A stretch of DNA of 64,000 nt from Leptidea sinapis (lineage: Eukaryota; Arthropoda; Insecta; Lepidoptera; Pieridae), in assembly GCF_905404315.1 (NCBI RefSeq), contig NC_066282.1:6534501-6598500 (forward strand). The letters run 5' to 3'. Below the pieces are notes generated by a model, which saw only the letters and a list, made by a program, of their open reading frames with translations, had not been told where the DNA came from and ran no database searches. The translations under genes and the position numbers were made by a program. Every line of letters starts with the position of its first letter. Within the stretch, counting starts at the first letter, position 1. Below, piece after piece: positions 11,651 to 24,189 of this stretch.

Positions 11651-12790
11651 TAAAAGAAATATTTGTAGTGACAATTCAAAAGAGCTTAAGCCTAATTGAA
11701 TAAAGTTTATTTGACTTTCACTTTAAGACGTAAGTAAGAAGTAAGTTCCACAAGTTACAATTTGTGTCTCTTCCGAAATATATACCTATTTATATGATAA
11801 TGGTATTAAAAGAGAAATTGCTGCATTTACTTTATTTATTAACGATTCAAAAATGATTTTAAAACCTAATTGACTATATTTGACTTTGACTTTACATTTC
11901 AACATAAAACCTTTTCAAATACGGGCATTCCACTTAGTTATTGCGATTGACGATTAATGCCTTAGATAGTTTATTTGTGGTTAAGTAAAACGTTCTACGA
12001 GGGCCACGTGATTACTGTACGGAGTTAACGAAGCCTTTGGGATCGAAGTTACCATAGAGAGCGGGTGTAATTCCTGATAGCAAGAAGTTACATCGTTGTG
12101 GTCTTAAACAATTAAGTTGAACTGCTGAATTCAGTAGACTATTGTTACGGTATTAAGCCTTTATTTGAAACTCAGAAGAAAGTTCTACAAGTTGCAATTT
12201 GTATCTGCTCCGAAAATTTCATCTCTGTTTTAGAATGTTTATATCATGTACAAATAACAAAATATGGATTTGATATAATATTATGAGAATCTATTTACAC
12301 ATCAGCTGTGAAATAATTGAACAATATAAATATGTTGTAATTATAAAATTTATAAATAATTGAGTAATAATAATATTAATTAATAAATGCTCTTCTAAGA
12401 ATAGGAAATAAGGCAATCTTAAGAGAAAATTTAAAGATTTTGGAAACCATTAACATCTTTAAATTGTTCTATTCAAAACTCGACTTAACGGCATTATTAC
12501 TGACAAAATTTCGATATATATTATTGATTACTACCAGAATACTTTTTTTTGATTACTACCAGAATTTTGATAAATTGATTTAAACTTTATTCATACTTTT
12601 TGAGAAACATACTTGATGATATGTGATTATCACTTTTGTCCACCAAGGGAATCGAAAGAGTATTGACAACCTTACAAAGCGTATAATAATCGAACATTAT
12701 ATGAATTCGAAAACTGAATGCACATTGGACCGTGGTGGGCGAGGATCGACCTGGTGGTTACGTGGTGAGAGTCAACGGTTCAACCATGTT
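11651..12790. repeat. AT-rich region with short dispersed repeats
   Basis: Segment 11985-12065 (gccacgtgattactg, gatcgaagt) has a relative at 55530-55640. Segments 11735-11790 and 12175-12225 resemble each other around acaagtt[a/g]caatttgt. A ~20-bp unit (gattactaccagaat) is tandemly duplicated at about 12525-12570. No gene is seen. Confidence 0.45.
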
Positions 12791-12804
12791 TCAAATTTAT
12801 AAAA

Positions 12805-13440
12805 AAGCGGCCAAGTGCGAGTCGCACTCGCCCATGAAGGTTTCCTTAGCAGTGTATGGTAGCAACTTAGTAGTTAGGCTTATGTTTATGGAATATTTTT
12901 TTTTTATATTTGAGTTGATTGAGTGAAAGGTAAATTACGGTTTACGATTTATGACAGATTAAAAAAATTACTCACTAGATTTCTTTTAAACCAATTTTCG
13001 GTGGAATTTGCATAGTAATGTACTAATGTACATCATATATTTCTTTTAGTTTTATAATTCTCTTATTTTAAAAGTTACAGGGGGGGGGGACATATTTTAC
13101 CACTTTGGAAGTGTCTCTCGCGCAAACTATTCAATTTAGAAAAAAAATATATATTTGAAGCCCATTCTATAGATACCCCAGTTATGGGTTTGATGAAAAA
13201 TATATTTTTGAGTTTTAGTTGTACCTAAGTATGGCCATCCTCCAAAATAATTTAATCTTAATTTTCTATTTTTGTGTGAAAATCTTATGGAGCTTACAGA
13301 ATACATCTACTTACCAAGTTTCAACAATATAGTTCTTATAGTTTCGAAAAAGTTTGCTATGACATACAGACGGACAGACAGACAGACATGACGAATCTTT
13401 AAGGGTTAATTTTTTTGCCATTTGGCTAAGGAACCTTTAA
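12805..13440 (+). repeat. 640-bp dispersed repeat with subterminal inverted repeats, copy 1
   Basis: Begins gcggccaagtgcgagtcgca and ends after gacagacatgacgaatctt and ggctaaggaacctt. The full length matches the reverse complement of 29405-30060. Short subterminal inverted repeats (12837-12850 and 13425-13437) give a foldable outer stem. A run of ten G lies at 13080-13089. There is no coding capacity; the 12732-12926 frame is incidental. The element class is undetermined. Confidence 0.7.
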
Positions 13441-14275
13441 AACTAACAGATACATAAAACTTATTTTACATTTTAACAACTTTGAAAATAATAATACGCC
13501 TTCATCTAAATAAATTGGGTATTGGTTGTTAATATATATATAGTTGTATTGTAAGTATATGGTACGAGTGGTCTGTAATGAGACTGTCATTAAATGTGAA
13601 AAGTTAATTCCTCAAATTCATTGACCACAAGAAGTCCAGACTAACGGACCTGTTCCGGAAAATGGACAAGGACAAAAAAGACATATACCCAGGAACGAAT
13701 TTATTGATGGCATTACTATCACCAGTAAATGGTATTGTACAGTTAATCTGTGAGAAATAAACGATTAAGTCTAAGCCAGCTAGCACTATAACTTTACCTT
13801 ATTTCGAAATTTCAGCTGTATTCACCCAACTAACACGAAAAGTGTCCAAATCTATCTACTGAATAATACAGTGACCGCCTCTTACCAAGATTTTCTTTTA
13901 CCTTTTTCAGCGAAAATGTGTCTTTTTTAGGCTTGACTTCACGCGTAACGGTGATATATAACTGGTAATACTTTAAACGTTCACCCATTTTAGGGAGACG
14001 AAACTAATTCAACGATTTACAACATTTCGATTTTTCGAGGACATTACATTTATATATTATATCTTTGATTGTATTTCTTAAGTATAATATCATATACATT
14101 TAATATGTTATCTAACTGCCAATATTAGTTTGAATATATTACATTTCATATTCATGTCGCAATCCTCAATTGTTGATACAATGTTGATATTTTTTATCCA
14201 TTTTCTTCTTTTGACATATAAATAAACAATGTATCATCTGAAATGTCAGTACATAGCAATATGTATATACGAGTA
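13441..14275. other. AT-rich intergenic DNA
   Basis: Nothing recognised. The open frame at 13604-13786 (minus) carries no family motif. Confidence 0.35.
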
Positions 14276-14279
14276 TAAT

Positions 14280-14935
14280 CAAATCAAATCAAAATAACTT
14301 TATTCATGTAGGTCACGGAAATGATACTTATGAATGTCAAAAAAATATTTTTCTTATTGAATCTAATGCTACTTCGTAAAGGGTTGAGCTAATGAGAAGA
14401 ATTAGCAAGAAACTCATTGCCACTCTTGTATATTTAGTATCAATATTTACATTTCCATCGATTTACAAATAATTTCAATTACAATATAATATGTAAAATG
14501 ATGCAACAAACATACTCAAACGTCAAATAGACAATGCCTTACACGAGTAAGTCAAAAAAGGAAATGTAAATTAATACAAAAGTTATTGAGTACAGTAGCT
14601 GTAATAATCCACATACACCGTAAATAAATAAAGGTATTCTGTGACAATTTTTTAAGTGATTATAAATAATATATATATATATATATATTATTAATAACTT
14701 TTAAGAACTAAAATATAACTTTTAAGAATCTGAAACCGAGTCTCCGGTAACAGGATCATCCTGCCACCACAAGCAGCGCCCGTTCACGAGCATGACGCAT
14801 GAGCCAGCCATCGCCTCCCTCAACCATATTTTAGGGAAGGGGACAAACCGTCCCATGTCGCCGCCACAAGCAGTGACATTTAAGCGAGCATGACGAAACC
14901 TGTTACGAGAACTCAAGCAAACAACAATAAAAGAA
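14280..14935 (-). repeat. Direct repeat pair, copy A (probable retroelement 3' end)
   Basis: Homologous to 15082-15570 in the same orientation. Shared landmarks are aatcaaatcaaaat at the left end, agaaactcattg, caccgtaaataaa and the GC-rich right part around aggatcatcctgccacc. On the minus strand 14722-14916 reads RCLWWQDDPVTGDSVS, possibly the end of an old ORF. The left end (gattttgatttgatt on the minus strand) resembles a retroelement tail. An (AT)n run lies at about 14671-14690. Confidence 0.55.
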
Positions 14936-15081
14936 TCCTAATCTACATATCATGCAATATTCACCAAATACCTCTTCTTACAATTTGACAATTCTGCTTA
15001 AACTTGTAATTAATATTATAAATTAATATTATATTTTTACTTACAGTAATCAAAAGCTATTGAGCTTTTACCTTTAGGTAA

Positions 15082-15570
15082 TCAAATCAAAATCACTACA
15101 TTCATGCAGGTCATGGAAATGACTTTTCTTTTTATATTCCCACCGCCTTTGAGGGTTGAGCTTTAATAAGAAGACGTGGTAAGAAACTCATTGTGACAAT
15201 CACTCACTCACAAATCATTTCAGTTACAATATATGTATAGTGATGCAACAATAACACTCAAACTACAAATCCCCAAAGAAAAATGTAAATTAATACGTAA
15301 AAACAAGAGTCATTGAGTACAGTCACGGCCGACTACTACTGTATTAACAATAATAGTAGGCCATGGTACAGTAGATGCATCATTCACACACCGTAAATAA
15401 AGTAATAAAGGTATTTAGCGATCATTTTATTAGCAATTATATAAAATATAATTTTTAATTTTAAAACCATGAATCAGAGTTTCCGGCTACAGGATCATCC
15501 TGCCACCGCAAGTAGCGGCGTTCACGAGTATGGGGGAACGACCCGTCCCACGTTGCCGCTATAGGATCAG
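15082..15570 (-). repeat. Direct repeat pair, copy B
   Basis: Second copy of the 14280-14935 repeat, about 800 bp downstream, diverged and shorter. It contains an extra inverted pair around 15330-15365 (ggccgactactactgt and acaataatagtaggcc). No intact frame. Confidence 0.55.
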
Positions 15571-15775
15571 CAAACAGGATTTTAGATTGATAATAATTTA
15601 AATGAATAAAAATAGTGGACCTGACAGGCGCTGTACTGTCAATAGAAAAAAAGCGTTATAGGTATTAGGAATAAATAGTCTAAGGCCGGCGGAAACAAGA
15701 AATCAAAGTTAATGATGAAAAATGAAATAAAAACGTATTTCTGAATGATTTTACTTGAGATTTATTTAGCATACA

Positions 15776-16705
15776 AGTCGTCTACGATGGTTATTGCTCC
15801 AACCCGAAGCTCGTGAACGCTGTTTCTTCTACATATCAATGATATGTTGGACATCTCCAACATACATTGCTATGCAGACGACAGCACTGGTGATGTAGTA
15901 TACACGGGCCATGCAGGTCTCTCTTGCCAAATCGTCGACCAGTGCCGGGTTAAACTTGTATTATGTCGAGTCCTCTCTCGAGAAGGTCGCGGAATGGGGT
16001 AAATTGAACCTTGTCCAATTTAACCCCCAGAAGACTCAAGCTGGCGTCTTTACCATTAAAAAACCCAATTTGTCGTATCTCCGCTCTTCGACAACACTTC
16101 CCTTCAAGCCTCGCCTAGTATCGGAATACTGGTTCTCGATATCTCGAGCAATTGCCAATTCCGTGGTCATCACCAAGCGCAGGTACAGCCACATATGGAG
16201 TATTGCTGTCATATCTGGTCTGGTGCACCCCAGTAGCTGCTCGATCCATTTGACCGCGTGAAATGCAGAGCAGCTCGAATTGTCGGGGACCCTCTGCCCT
16301 GTGAACGACTGGATCACTTGGCGTTGCGTAGAGACATTGATTCATTGTGTGTCTTCTACCGCATTTATCACGGGGAGTGGTCCAAACAGCTGTTTAACCT
16401 GATTCCTGCCGCTGAATTCCACCTCGACACGCCACAAGTTAGGATATCATCCCCACCATCTGGATGTGTGGCGGTCCTCCACAGTGCGGTTTTAGAGGAA
16501 CTTTATTCCTCGTACTTCAAAGCTTTGGAATGAGCTCCCTTGTGCGGTGTTTGCGGGACGATACGACATGGGTACCTTCAAAAAAAGCGCATACACCTTC
16601 CCTCCTAGGCCGGCAACTCTCCTGTGATTCATCTGGTGCTGCAAGAGATTGTGGGCGGCGGTGATCACTTAACACCACTGTACGCTTGTTTGTCCTCCTT
16701 TTTCC
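15776..16705 (+). pseudogene. Main LINE family, internally deleted 3' copy
   Basis: Starts in the RT domain (VVYDGYCSNPK-like region). A ~35-bp deletion then removes the GVPQGC motif, joining the sequence directly to LFLLHINDML. The catalytic HCYADDSTGD segment remains at about 15868-15900. SSLEKVAEWGKLNLVQFNPQKTQ follows at 15960-16040. Another deletion near 16170 removes the linker before QVQPHMEYCC-like sequence. The C-terminal part continues to the family 3' end at about 16705. Several frameshifts are present. Confidence 0.8.
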
Positions 16706-18360
16706 ATAAAAAAATATTAGAATATATGTTGATATATAGTTGACAGCTGTCAAAAATGCGTTCCGTTCCTTTAGTTCCTGTTTATATTGTACGTAACAAC
16801 GTTTCAGTTAAACACAAGCAAGCTAAACACTGTTTTGTAATAGCAAAAAGATAAACTCCATTTAAAACGTCGTTATTGTTAGGTTGCTGACGTTGTTGTA
16901 GTTAAGTCACTGTTTAACAAAACACTTGTCTAAGCCATGTTTAAATATTTTTTTTTGTAATAGCACCGCGATGGTTTATATTTAGTCTTCACGGAAAGCA
17001 TCTTTGTATATTGATAGCTGGTCCAACCAGCTATCACACCAATATTTCGAACAAATATGAGAGCAAAAATATTGTATAGATGCATATTGTAAACCTGCAA
17101 ATTGAAAAATGTATGATATTTATTTGCTTTCGATTTATCTCGTAGGTATAAAAAGTACTATAATAATATGCAATTATCACTTGCGACAGAAGTCACGATT
17201 TTCAAAAGTCTCTCTTTGGCTGATCAACGTCGCTTAGCTACATACCACCAGCCACCTTACAAATTCTTAACATTGAAAATCTCCGTTGGTAATTTGTGGT
17301 ATTCCTCATTCACTTCACAAAACATTATTATCAATATCAAGAGAGTGCGGGTCACCTTTTCTAAAATATACTTTTGATTGAATTCCTCCATTTTAAAACT
17401 GCGTCGCAACACAGTCAAATAAACTTGTACAATCTTTGTTTATTAACAATAAAACTAGTATTTTTATTCGGAAAGTATAATTTGGTGAAGTTAAACTGGT
17501 GATGAACGTTACAAATAGCTACCGGAATTTTATAATATTGCGCCGTCCGCATGGATTTCTCAGATATACTGTTATTAATAAGGTAAGTAATATCTCAAAT
17601 TTCGTATTCGTAACGAACAATTTTTTAGTCCTGGTACCCGTATGTTTCGATATGATTTTTAGACATTTTACATCAAAAAAATTGTATTGAGTATGATTAA
17701 GATTTTATAGCATGAAAAACCTCATTTTAAATTCAAACCTAGTATATCGCTAAAAACTCTTAAATAATTTAAAATTTGAGTGAGAGATCAAAATTTATTG
17801 CTTTCGAAATATGTATTTTCGTTGTAAAGCTTACATTTTATAATCCTATAACTTCTCATAAATATGGTTAGAGTTATATTTATTCTCAAAATTTATTACC
17901 TTTTATTTAATTTATTAAGATGTAAAGAAAGATATCATAGTTTCTTTAACACAAAAAGCTTACTATAATTTAGTAGATTATATACAGGATAATGATGCTG
18001 GTTTTTGTCTGGTTCTGCGCAGGTCAGCTAAAATTGTATAACGTTATAATAAGTAGGCTAAGATGTTATGTGATTAAAAAGATGGGCTGGCAGTTTCTTA
18101 TCAATTCTTCTCCCCATATCAAAGCCCCTTTATGAACTGATGTGGCTTCATGACGTTTACCTAATAATGTCGCATTAAGTTATGTTATAGTCACTTCCTT
18201 TGGTCAATGAATATATTTCTTTCCCTTAAATCACTTAAGTCAAAACATGCTGAGTATTTCTGTTGCATTACACAGCATTTTTTTCCTGAAGATATAAAAG
18301 AGTGTTAAATGTTTAGCTTATATCCCTCAAATGAATTATTTCTGTGGCAAAGTCGAATCA
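16706..18360. other. AT-rich intergenic DNA with a small hairpin
   Basis: No gene or recognised transposon is seen. A perfect 10-bp inverted repeat with a 5-nt spacer lies at 17012-17036. The open frames at 17168-17377 and 17499-17690 lack motifs. Confidence 0.4.
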
Positions 18361-18364
18361 AATT

Positions 18365-18800
18365 GATAGATTTGGCGAGAGACTTGTGTGGCTTTTCCTT
18401 CAGGAAACCGTGCATTCTGATCTCTCGCCAACGCTGACCAAGGAAACTTCTGTCAGCTTACTATTTCGTTACACGTCACACGTCCTACACAGGGACGTTT
18501 AAACGTTGGCTCACAAGGCAAAAGAGAAAGTAAAACTCAGGTATCTTTTTTCGCAACCAACTCGACTCTAGATGATCGAGTTGCTACACCACCCTTACCT
18601 AAAAATATTAATACGCTCGGATCCATCCCACTATTGCCCTCTCATGTCTCTTACTCAACCCCTTTTTCTCGAATCGATCATCAACCACCAGCTCTTAGGA
18701 TACCTCGAGAAGAACTTACCTTTAAGGCACAGAGTATTAAGCAATTAAAATTACTATTTACTATAACCTTAAACTTATTTAAAAGTAAATCTATACCTTG
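18365..18800 (+). pseudogene. Decayed LINE endonuclease/RT linker and RT start
   Basis: Plus-strand frames give FFATNSTLDDRVATPPLPK at about 18550-18605, then SDPSHYCP and ESIINHQLLGYLE at about 18620-18710. These correspond to SSNSTLDDNGKTPP, SSDPANYRP and ESIINRQLLVYLE of the main LINE. Upstream SPTLTKETSVS fits the preceding linker. The order is right, but there is a deletion and frames shift repeatedly. This is an older, related LINE rather than a close copy of the main family. Confidence 0.6.
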
Positions 18801-19440
18801 GAAATGTAATCAAGATTCAACGTAATTAAATTCCCGAGCTAGATTCCACCAGCAAACACTCTACAACAAATTTATAATTCTCGGCTTGCTGAGTTGTTGG
18901 TAAATAACGCTATTTGAAATGATGGAAATCTATTGGGAAAAAGTTTGAAAATTACTCAATTAAAATATCATTATATTTTGTTAGATTTTATATAGTTTAA
19001 TAAACTGTTCACGTAAAAACAGATTAGCTAAATATAAAAGGTCGTTCCCCATAATATACACAAAAATGTAAAGATACAAGTAACGTTTGTTCGGCAACCA
19101 CATTGACTAAGTTTTCGGATAAACATTGTTTAAAACAACGATATCGTTCAAGCATTAAATATCCAAAGATAAAAATTTAAACAAAAATGAAAAAAGGAAT
19201 TTTGTGGTTTTATGAAATCGCGATTAAAGTGAAACATCTTCTCACAACATAACATGGTTCGCTGTTGAAGTGGTTTGAATCCTAATCACAGAATCAACCT
19301 GAGTGCGTTGTTGTTGACGGACATAATTCTCAGACATATCTTGCAACATCTGAAATGACAGATTTAGACGTTTTTATAGATAACAAGCTGAAATTCACAT
19401 CTCATATGTATCAATGCAAAAATAGGTTAACCTAAAACAA
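18801..19440. other. AT-rich intergenic DNA
   Basis: No features recognised. Confidence 0.35.
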
Positions 19441-19445
19441 GTGAA

Positions 19446-21605
19446 AGTATGGTCATGGGAAAATATGGTATTGGACAAAGAAACTAAAGAGGAGAAAGAT
19501 TAATAGAATATGCTCTTGAACACAAACTGTCATTAACTAATACGTTTTTTAATAAAAAATTAAAAAATAAATGGACGTGGATGTCGCCAGATCAAAACGT
19601 CATAAATTAAATCGATTTTGCCCTGACGAATTCACCAAAATCTGTTACAAACTTTGAGGTCTTAAGTAAACTAAATTTTCCGTCGGATCATAGACTGTTA
19701 CGACTAACTTTTATATTAAGTTGTATCAAGAAGAGTAGGAGGTCATACAGAACAAAGCTTCCCATCCCTAAAACAGAAGAAGAAACAAAGAATTACTTAG
19801 AAGACTGTAAATGTTACATGGAAAAGAAACAAGGGGAATGGGAAAAAGAAATTGATGTACAAACTTATTATAATTTTCTAGTAGAGGCTATATTACAAAG
19901 ACCTACACCACAAAAAGTGCAGATAAAGAAAATCTGGAACAGAATATTAAGTGAAAAAACAGACAATCTAATTAAAATAAGAACAGAATTGATAAATACA
20001 AAAAATAAGAATAAAGAACTTAAAGAAGAATTGAGTAAAATTTACAAAGAAACTAAAAAATCGATAAAAAAAGATTACATTACTCATAGGAAAAATATTA
20101 TCACAAAAAATTTAGAAAAGCACAGAAGCGTAAAAAGAGCGTTCAAAGAATTGTGTACTCATAAAACATGGATCCCCAAAATTGAAAATAAAAGAACCAT
20201 AGCAAATACTAGAAATGATGTAATGGATCAAGCATCAAATTTTTATAAAGAATTATATCGTAAAACAGGGGAAGAGGAACTGAGGTCTAAAATAACAAAA
20301 CATACAAATAATTAATGTACATAGACAAATAATATTATAAGACAAGAAACAGAAGTATATGACAATATTAAAAACCTAAAAACAAATAAAAGCCCAGGCC
20401 CGGACAACATAAGTAATGAGATACTTAAAATTTATGCACTCATTCTTGTTCCTCATCTGACAAAGCTATTTAATATGATAATTGAGACAGAAGTAGTACC
20501 GAACCAATGGAATGCATCAGATATCATATTATTATATATAAAAGGCGATCCTAACAATATAGAGAACTACAGGCCTATTAATGTACTGGCAAACATATAT
20601 AAATTATTTTCCTCAATAATCTTAAAAAGGATAACACAACAAATTGATAACGAACAACTTGTAGAACAAGCTGGCTTTCGCTCAGGTTTCATTACAATGG
20701 AACATATTCATACCTTAAAACAAGTTTTCGAAAAATATAAAGAGTACAATAGTCCGCTTTACGCAGCTTTCATTGATTATAACAAAGCATTCAATAGTAT
20801 TAGTCATGATTCAATTTGGAAAGCACTTAAATCCCTTTATGTACTTCAAAAATATCAGAACATAATAAAACACATATACTCTAATAGTACCAGTAATGTT
20901 AAATTGGAAACAAGAGGAGAGTCAATAAAAATCGAACGCGGAGTAAAACAAGGAGACCCTCTGTCCCCAAAAATTTTCATTATGGTACTGGATTATGTAT
21001 TTTGACAAATTGACTGCGTAAATAAAGGCATAATAGTTAATGGCTGTTTCTTGAGTCATCTAAGGTTCGCTGATGACATAGTAGTACTAGCAGAAACTCC
21101 AAAAGACCTAGAAAATATGATCAATTCACTAGACAAAGAAAGTTTAAAAATTGAATTAAAAATGAATTTCAATAAAACCAAAGTGATGACCAACAGTTTT
21201 CAAATACCCATCACCACTAGTGGCACTAAAATTGAATACGTTGAAAAATATATATCTAGGCAAACAAATATCATTTGATAAAAATTCCAACGAACAAGAA
21301 GGAATCTAACCTGGAAAAAATTTTGGTCTTTGAAAGAAATTCTAAAGGGAGATTTCAATCTGAAGCTGAAGAAAACTGTAGTTGAGACATGCTTATTACC
21401 TTGTCTTCTATACGGATGTCAAACATGGACTTTCACGAATAAAGTAAAAGAAAAAATTAGAACGACACAGAGAGCAATAGAAAGAAGTATATTGAAAATA
21501 AGAAAAATTCAAAAGATAAGAAATGTTCTACTTAGACAAAGAACAAAAATAAAAGATGCACTGACCCACGCATTGAAACTAAAATGGCAATGGGCCGGTC
21601 ATACA
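19446..21605 (+). pseudogene. RTE-type LINE endonuclease-RT, degenerate
   Basis: The C-terminal end of the endonuclease is visible upstream (RLIEYALEHKLSL, KWTWMSPDQNVIN, FPSDHRL). A lysine-rich linker follows at 19818-20315. The RT then reads KSPGPDNISNEIL, NIENYRPINVLANIYKLF, EQAGFRSGF, AAFIDYNKAFNSI, GVKQGDPLSPKIF and the catalytic RFADDIVVLAETPKDLENMI at 21057-21118. Then come VETCLLPCLLYGCQTW and KLKWQWAGH. FADDI followed by AE(T/S)P and the LLYG.QTW region are typical of RTE/BovB-like RTs. Stops or frameshifts at about 20313, 21003 and 21277 make it non-functional. The 3' end is cut off at about 21605 by another LINE. Confidence 0.85.
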
Positions 21606-21619
21606 TACAACGAGTTGAG

Positions 21620-22400
21620 AGTATTCAAAGATTATTTAAGCGTCACTTTGTATTCTGTTCTGCTGGTTTCTCGCCAATACAACCCTATGAGCCAAGCTCC
21701 AACTTCTTAACGTTGATGAAGAGTTCCCGAAGAGCACCTGGTGAGCCCAGGTGCTTCGCCCTGTAGTTTGCCACCTCTCTGCATTCCAGCAGAACTTGCG
21801 CAGCTGTTTCTTCTGCCTCCAAGCATCCGCTGCATAGGGGCACATGTCTGTGACACGTATATTTAAAAGATGCCTGTTAAAATTGCCGTGACCTATGACA
21901 CCGACTAAGTTGTAAACGCAATTCGGCGAAAGGTAAAGTTGCTCTGGCTTGCCTGCACTCCTCAAGGTTATCCCAGTATTGTTGATGTAGTACCTTTATC
22001 TTTTGATTTATGTGGTTCTAGTCCGACTGGATTCGTCTTCTTGGGGTCAGAACCCCTTCTAGCCAATTGGTCTGCCGCCTCGTTGCTCCTGACCCCATTG
22101 TGATCTACCGAAGTGTTAGTATTGCCTGCCAACCCATTTAATACTGAGTGGCATTTAAGTAATAGGCTAGAATTTATTACCTTGCTTTTAAGGGTTTATA
22201 ATACCGATTTGATATCAGAGAGTATTTCGATGGTGTGATCTTGAACATCTCTGGCCTGAATGCATTGGCAGCTAGCAGAATCCCTATGCATTCTGCCTTG
22301 TATAAAGTGGTTATACAGCTTATCCAAGGATTCGGATATGCTGATATTTAGATCTTCCGAGAAGATTCCCGTGCCTGTGCCCGAATAGGTAGGTGCTTCA
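21620..22400 (-). pseudogene. LINE C-terminal RNase H plus zinc-knuckle tail
   Basis: Read on the minus strand. The first part is an RNase H domain: SGTGIFSEDLNISISESL, then AIQARDVQDHTIEILSDI and NGVRSNEAADQLARRGSD. The last matches the conserved GH..I.GNE.AD.LA motif with changes. It is followed by GHGNFNRHLLNIRVTDMCP and later an LLEC-type segment in shifted frames, the Cys/His tail that follows RNase H in such LINEs. Several frameshifts and a stop are present. The upstream RT is absent. It abuts the RTE element head to head. Confidence 0.75.
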
Positions 22401-22439
22401 AATCATCTGTGAAGCTTACGATGTGTAAGGAAACTATCG

Positions 22440-22770
22440 TTACCTTTCATTAACTTGTAAGATACATACAAAATGATTGACGACGCGTACGGTGCGGCGC
22501 AGCTTATTTAACTCGGACAGTGACCAGTCTCTGCGGCGGCCGTGTATGTGCGCGTACGTCAATTCGGACGCTCTAGTATAAAGTTGAAGTACTGTTTTAT
22601 TACTGTATTGTGCCTCTACTCCACGGCCATCTGTTAATATGACATGCGATAGGTGGACGAAAAATTTGACGTAATGTAATAAAAGTTTCACTTTAAAATT
22701 ATTGATCGGTAGATGTTCCGATTTAAGTGGATCAGTGTGAAAATGTGTTTCATCTCTTGGCATATGCAAT
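22440..22770. other. GC-rich island of unknown nature
   Basis: The core (about 22480-22580) is far richer in G+C than its surroundings and contains gcggcggccgtgtatgtgcg. The 109-residue minus frame (22440-22769) shows no recognisable domain. It could be a solo LTR, an old retroelement promoter or a CpG-rich regulatory piece; no terminal repeat or second copy was found. Confidence 0.35.
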
Positions 22771-23780
22771 TAATAGTTTCTCAAGCTAAGTGGTACGCTC
22801 TTTTCGATAATTATCTGAAAGTACTTTTATCAACTCGTCTCTATGATATTTAAATATACTCTGGAATACTCACTAAAGTTAGGCTTTATTAAGAAGAATA
22901 TCTTGGATTACTATATTTAATAAAGCGCCTGTAATATTCATGGCTGACATAAAAAATAAATATATAGTAGTCTACATCCGTATCCTTGATCTATAAAAAT
23001 ATCATTTATAAGAATCACGCTTGTTGTATGGGAGCCCCTTTAAATATTTATTTTATTATATTTTTTAGTATTATTTGTTATAGCAGCAACAGAAACACAT
23101 CATCTGTGAATATTTCTACTGTCTAACTATCACGGGTCATGAGGTACAGACTGGCGACAGACGGATAAACGGACAGCGTAGTCGTAGTAATAGGGTTCCT
23201 TTTTACCCTTTCTGTATGGAGCCCTAAGAACTAAAAAAAAATGACAAACATATCATTTATACAAAAATAAACGCATTGCAGTTTAAAAATGAAACTGTTT
23301 TTGCACTGAACAATATATTGCTACGAAGTATATCCAGTATATCCGAACGAGCCATGCCAGTCTGAGTCTCATTGTAACCGCACTGTATAATCCTCTATAC
23401 AACGGACGACACATGGGCGTTCTAACTTACCAACAGATTTATTGCATCTGAGTTTTTAAAATTTGTAGCGAAAAACAGTACGAATAGAATATTTCTTTCG
23501 GAGTGTTCTACAGTTTCAGGGGAGAACAAACATTCAAAGGCGCAATAAATTTCAATGAAAATGTAACTTTTAGAACAAATAAATTAAATGATCGTTGCTT
23601 GGAGTACCAATACACGTATAGAACAGCGATCCTTATAATTTTATTTTCATTTAACTGCATTTTTAATCTATCCCGTTAAGGATATTCTGAATTCAAAATG
23701 GAAACTGGTCATAATAATAAAATCTTTTTCCAACATAAAATTGAAAGGAAGATTATTGATAAAAACATGTTTTAATATTC
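22771..23780. other. AT-rich DNA with fragment of the 640-bp repeat
   Basis: At 23140-23235 a piece resembles the cagacgg/acggacag and gttcctttttaccc end of the 640-bp repeat type. The rest holds nothing recognised. Confidence 0.4.
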
Positions 23781-23784
23781 ATGA

Positions 23785-24180
23785 ACTTAGTTTAATAACT
23801 TAATAATTAAGTTAGTAAGTCTTTTATTGGGCGTTGTAGCTTGTACAACGCCCAATAAAAGACTTCCCATCCCAGAAAATGTACAAAACAAATACGAAAA
23901 TTAAAAGAATTGTTAAATACATAAATGAATTTCTCAATGATACCACAGATTGGGAATGGAGCGAACACCCTCAGGCTATTAAATAATAAGTTTAATTGTA
24001 CAATTATGTATTACTTTGTAAACATATTTTTTCGATGAAAAAAAAGCTCGCTGAATTTTTTTGCGCCTGTTCTTCTCAGTTCTGAGGCAAACATTTTGGA
24101 ATGGGTGGTAGTTTTTGACTTTGAATAAGTGATTTTAAATCTTATTTTATATAAAAAAAAATAAGTTGAATTTGAATTAC
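23785..24180 (+). pseudogene. CR1-like LINE 3' end with perfect fold-back
   Basis: Carries the family coding end (aaaagaattgttaaa, then FLNDTTDWEWSE-like codons to a stop at about 23984) and the 3' untranslated block with tttttgcgcctgttcttctc and gggtggtagtttttgactttg. It compares with 54540-54820. At its left edge a perfect 22-bp inverted repeat with a 5-nt spacer (23817-23838 and 23844-23865) replaces the normal sequence between the 'agtaagtctttt' and 'cccagaaaatgt' landmarks. Confidence 0.75.
23817..23865. repeat. Perfect 22-bp inverted repeat, 5-nt spacer
   Basis: The two arms are exact reverse complements. The arm sequence is CR1 coding DNA, so the structure is a local inverted copy of retroelement sequence and not a transposon terminus. 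Confidence 0.95.
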
Positions 24181-24189
24181 AACGTTTAA

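Noticed and set aside
14671..14690. (AT)n run as an origin or regulatory site
   Set aside because: Simple dinucleotide microsatellite in AT-rich DNA with nothing else to support a role.
22440..22769. Minus-strand 109-residue ORF as a host gene
   Set aside because: No domain, no splice sites and mixed composition; kept only as an unexplained GC-rich island.
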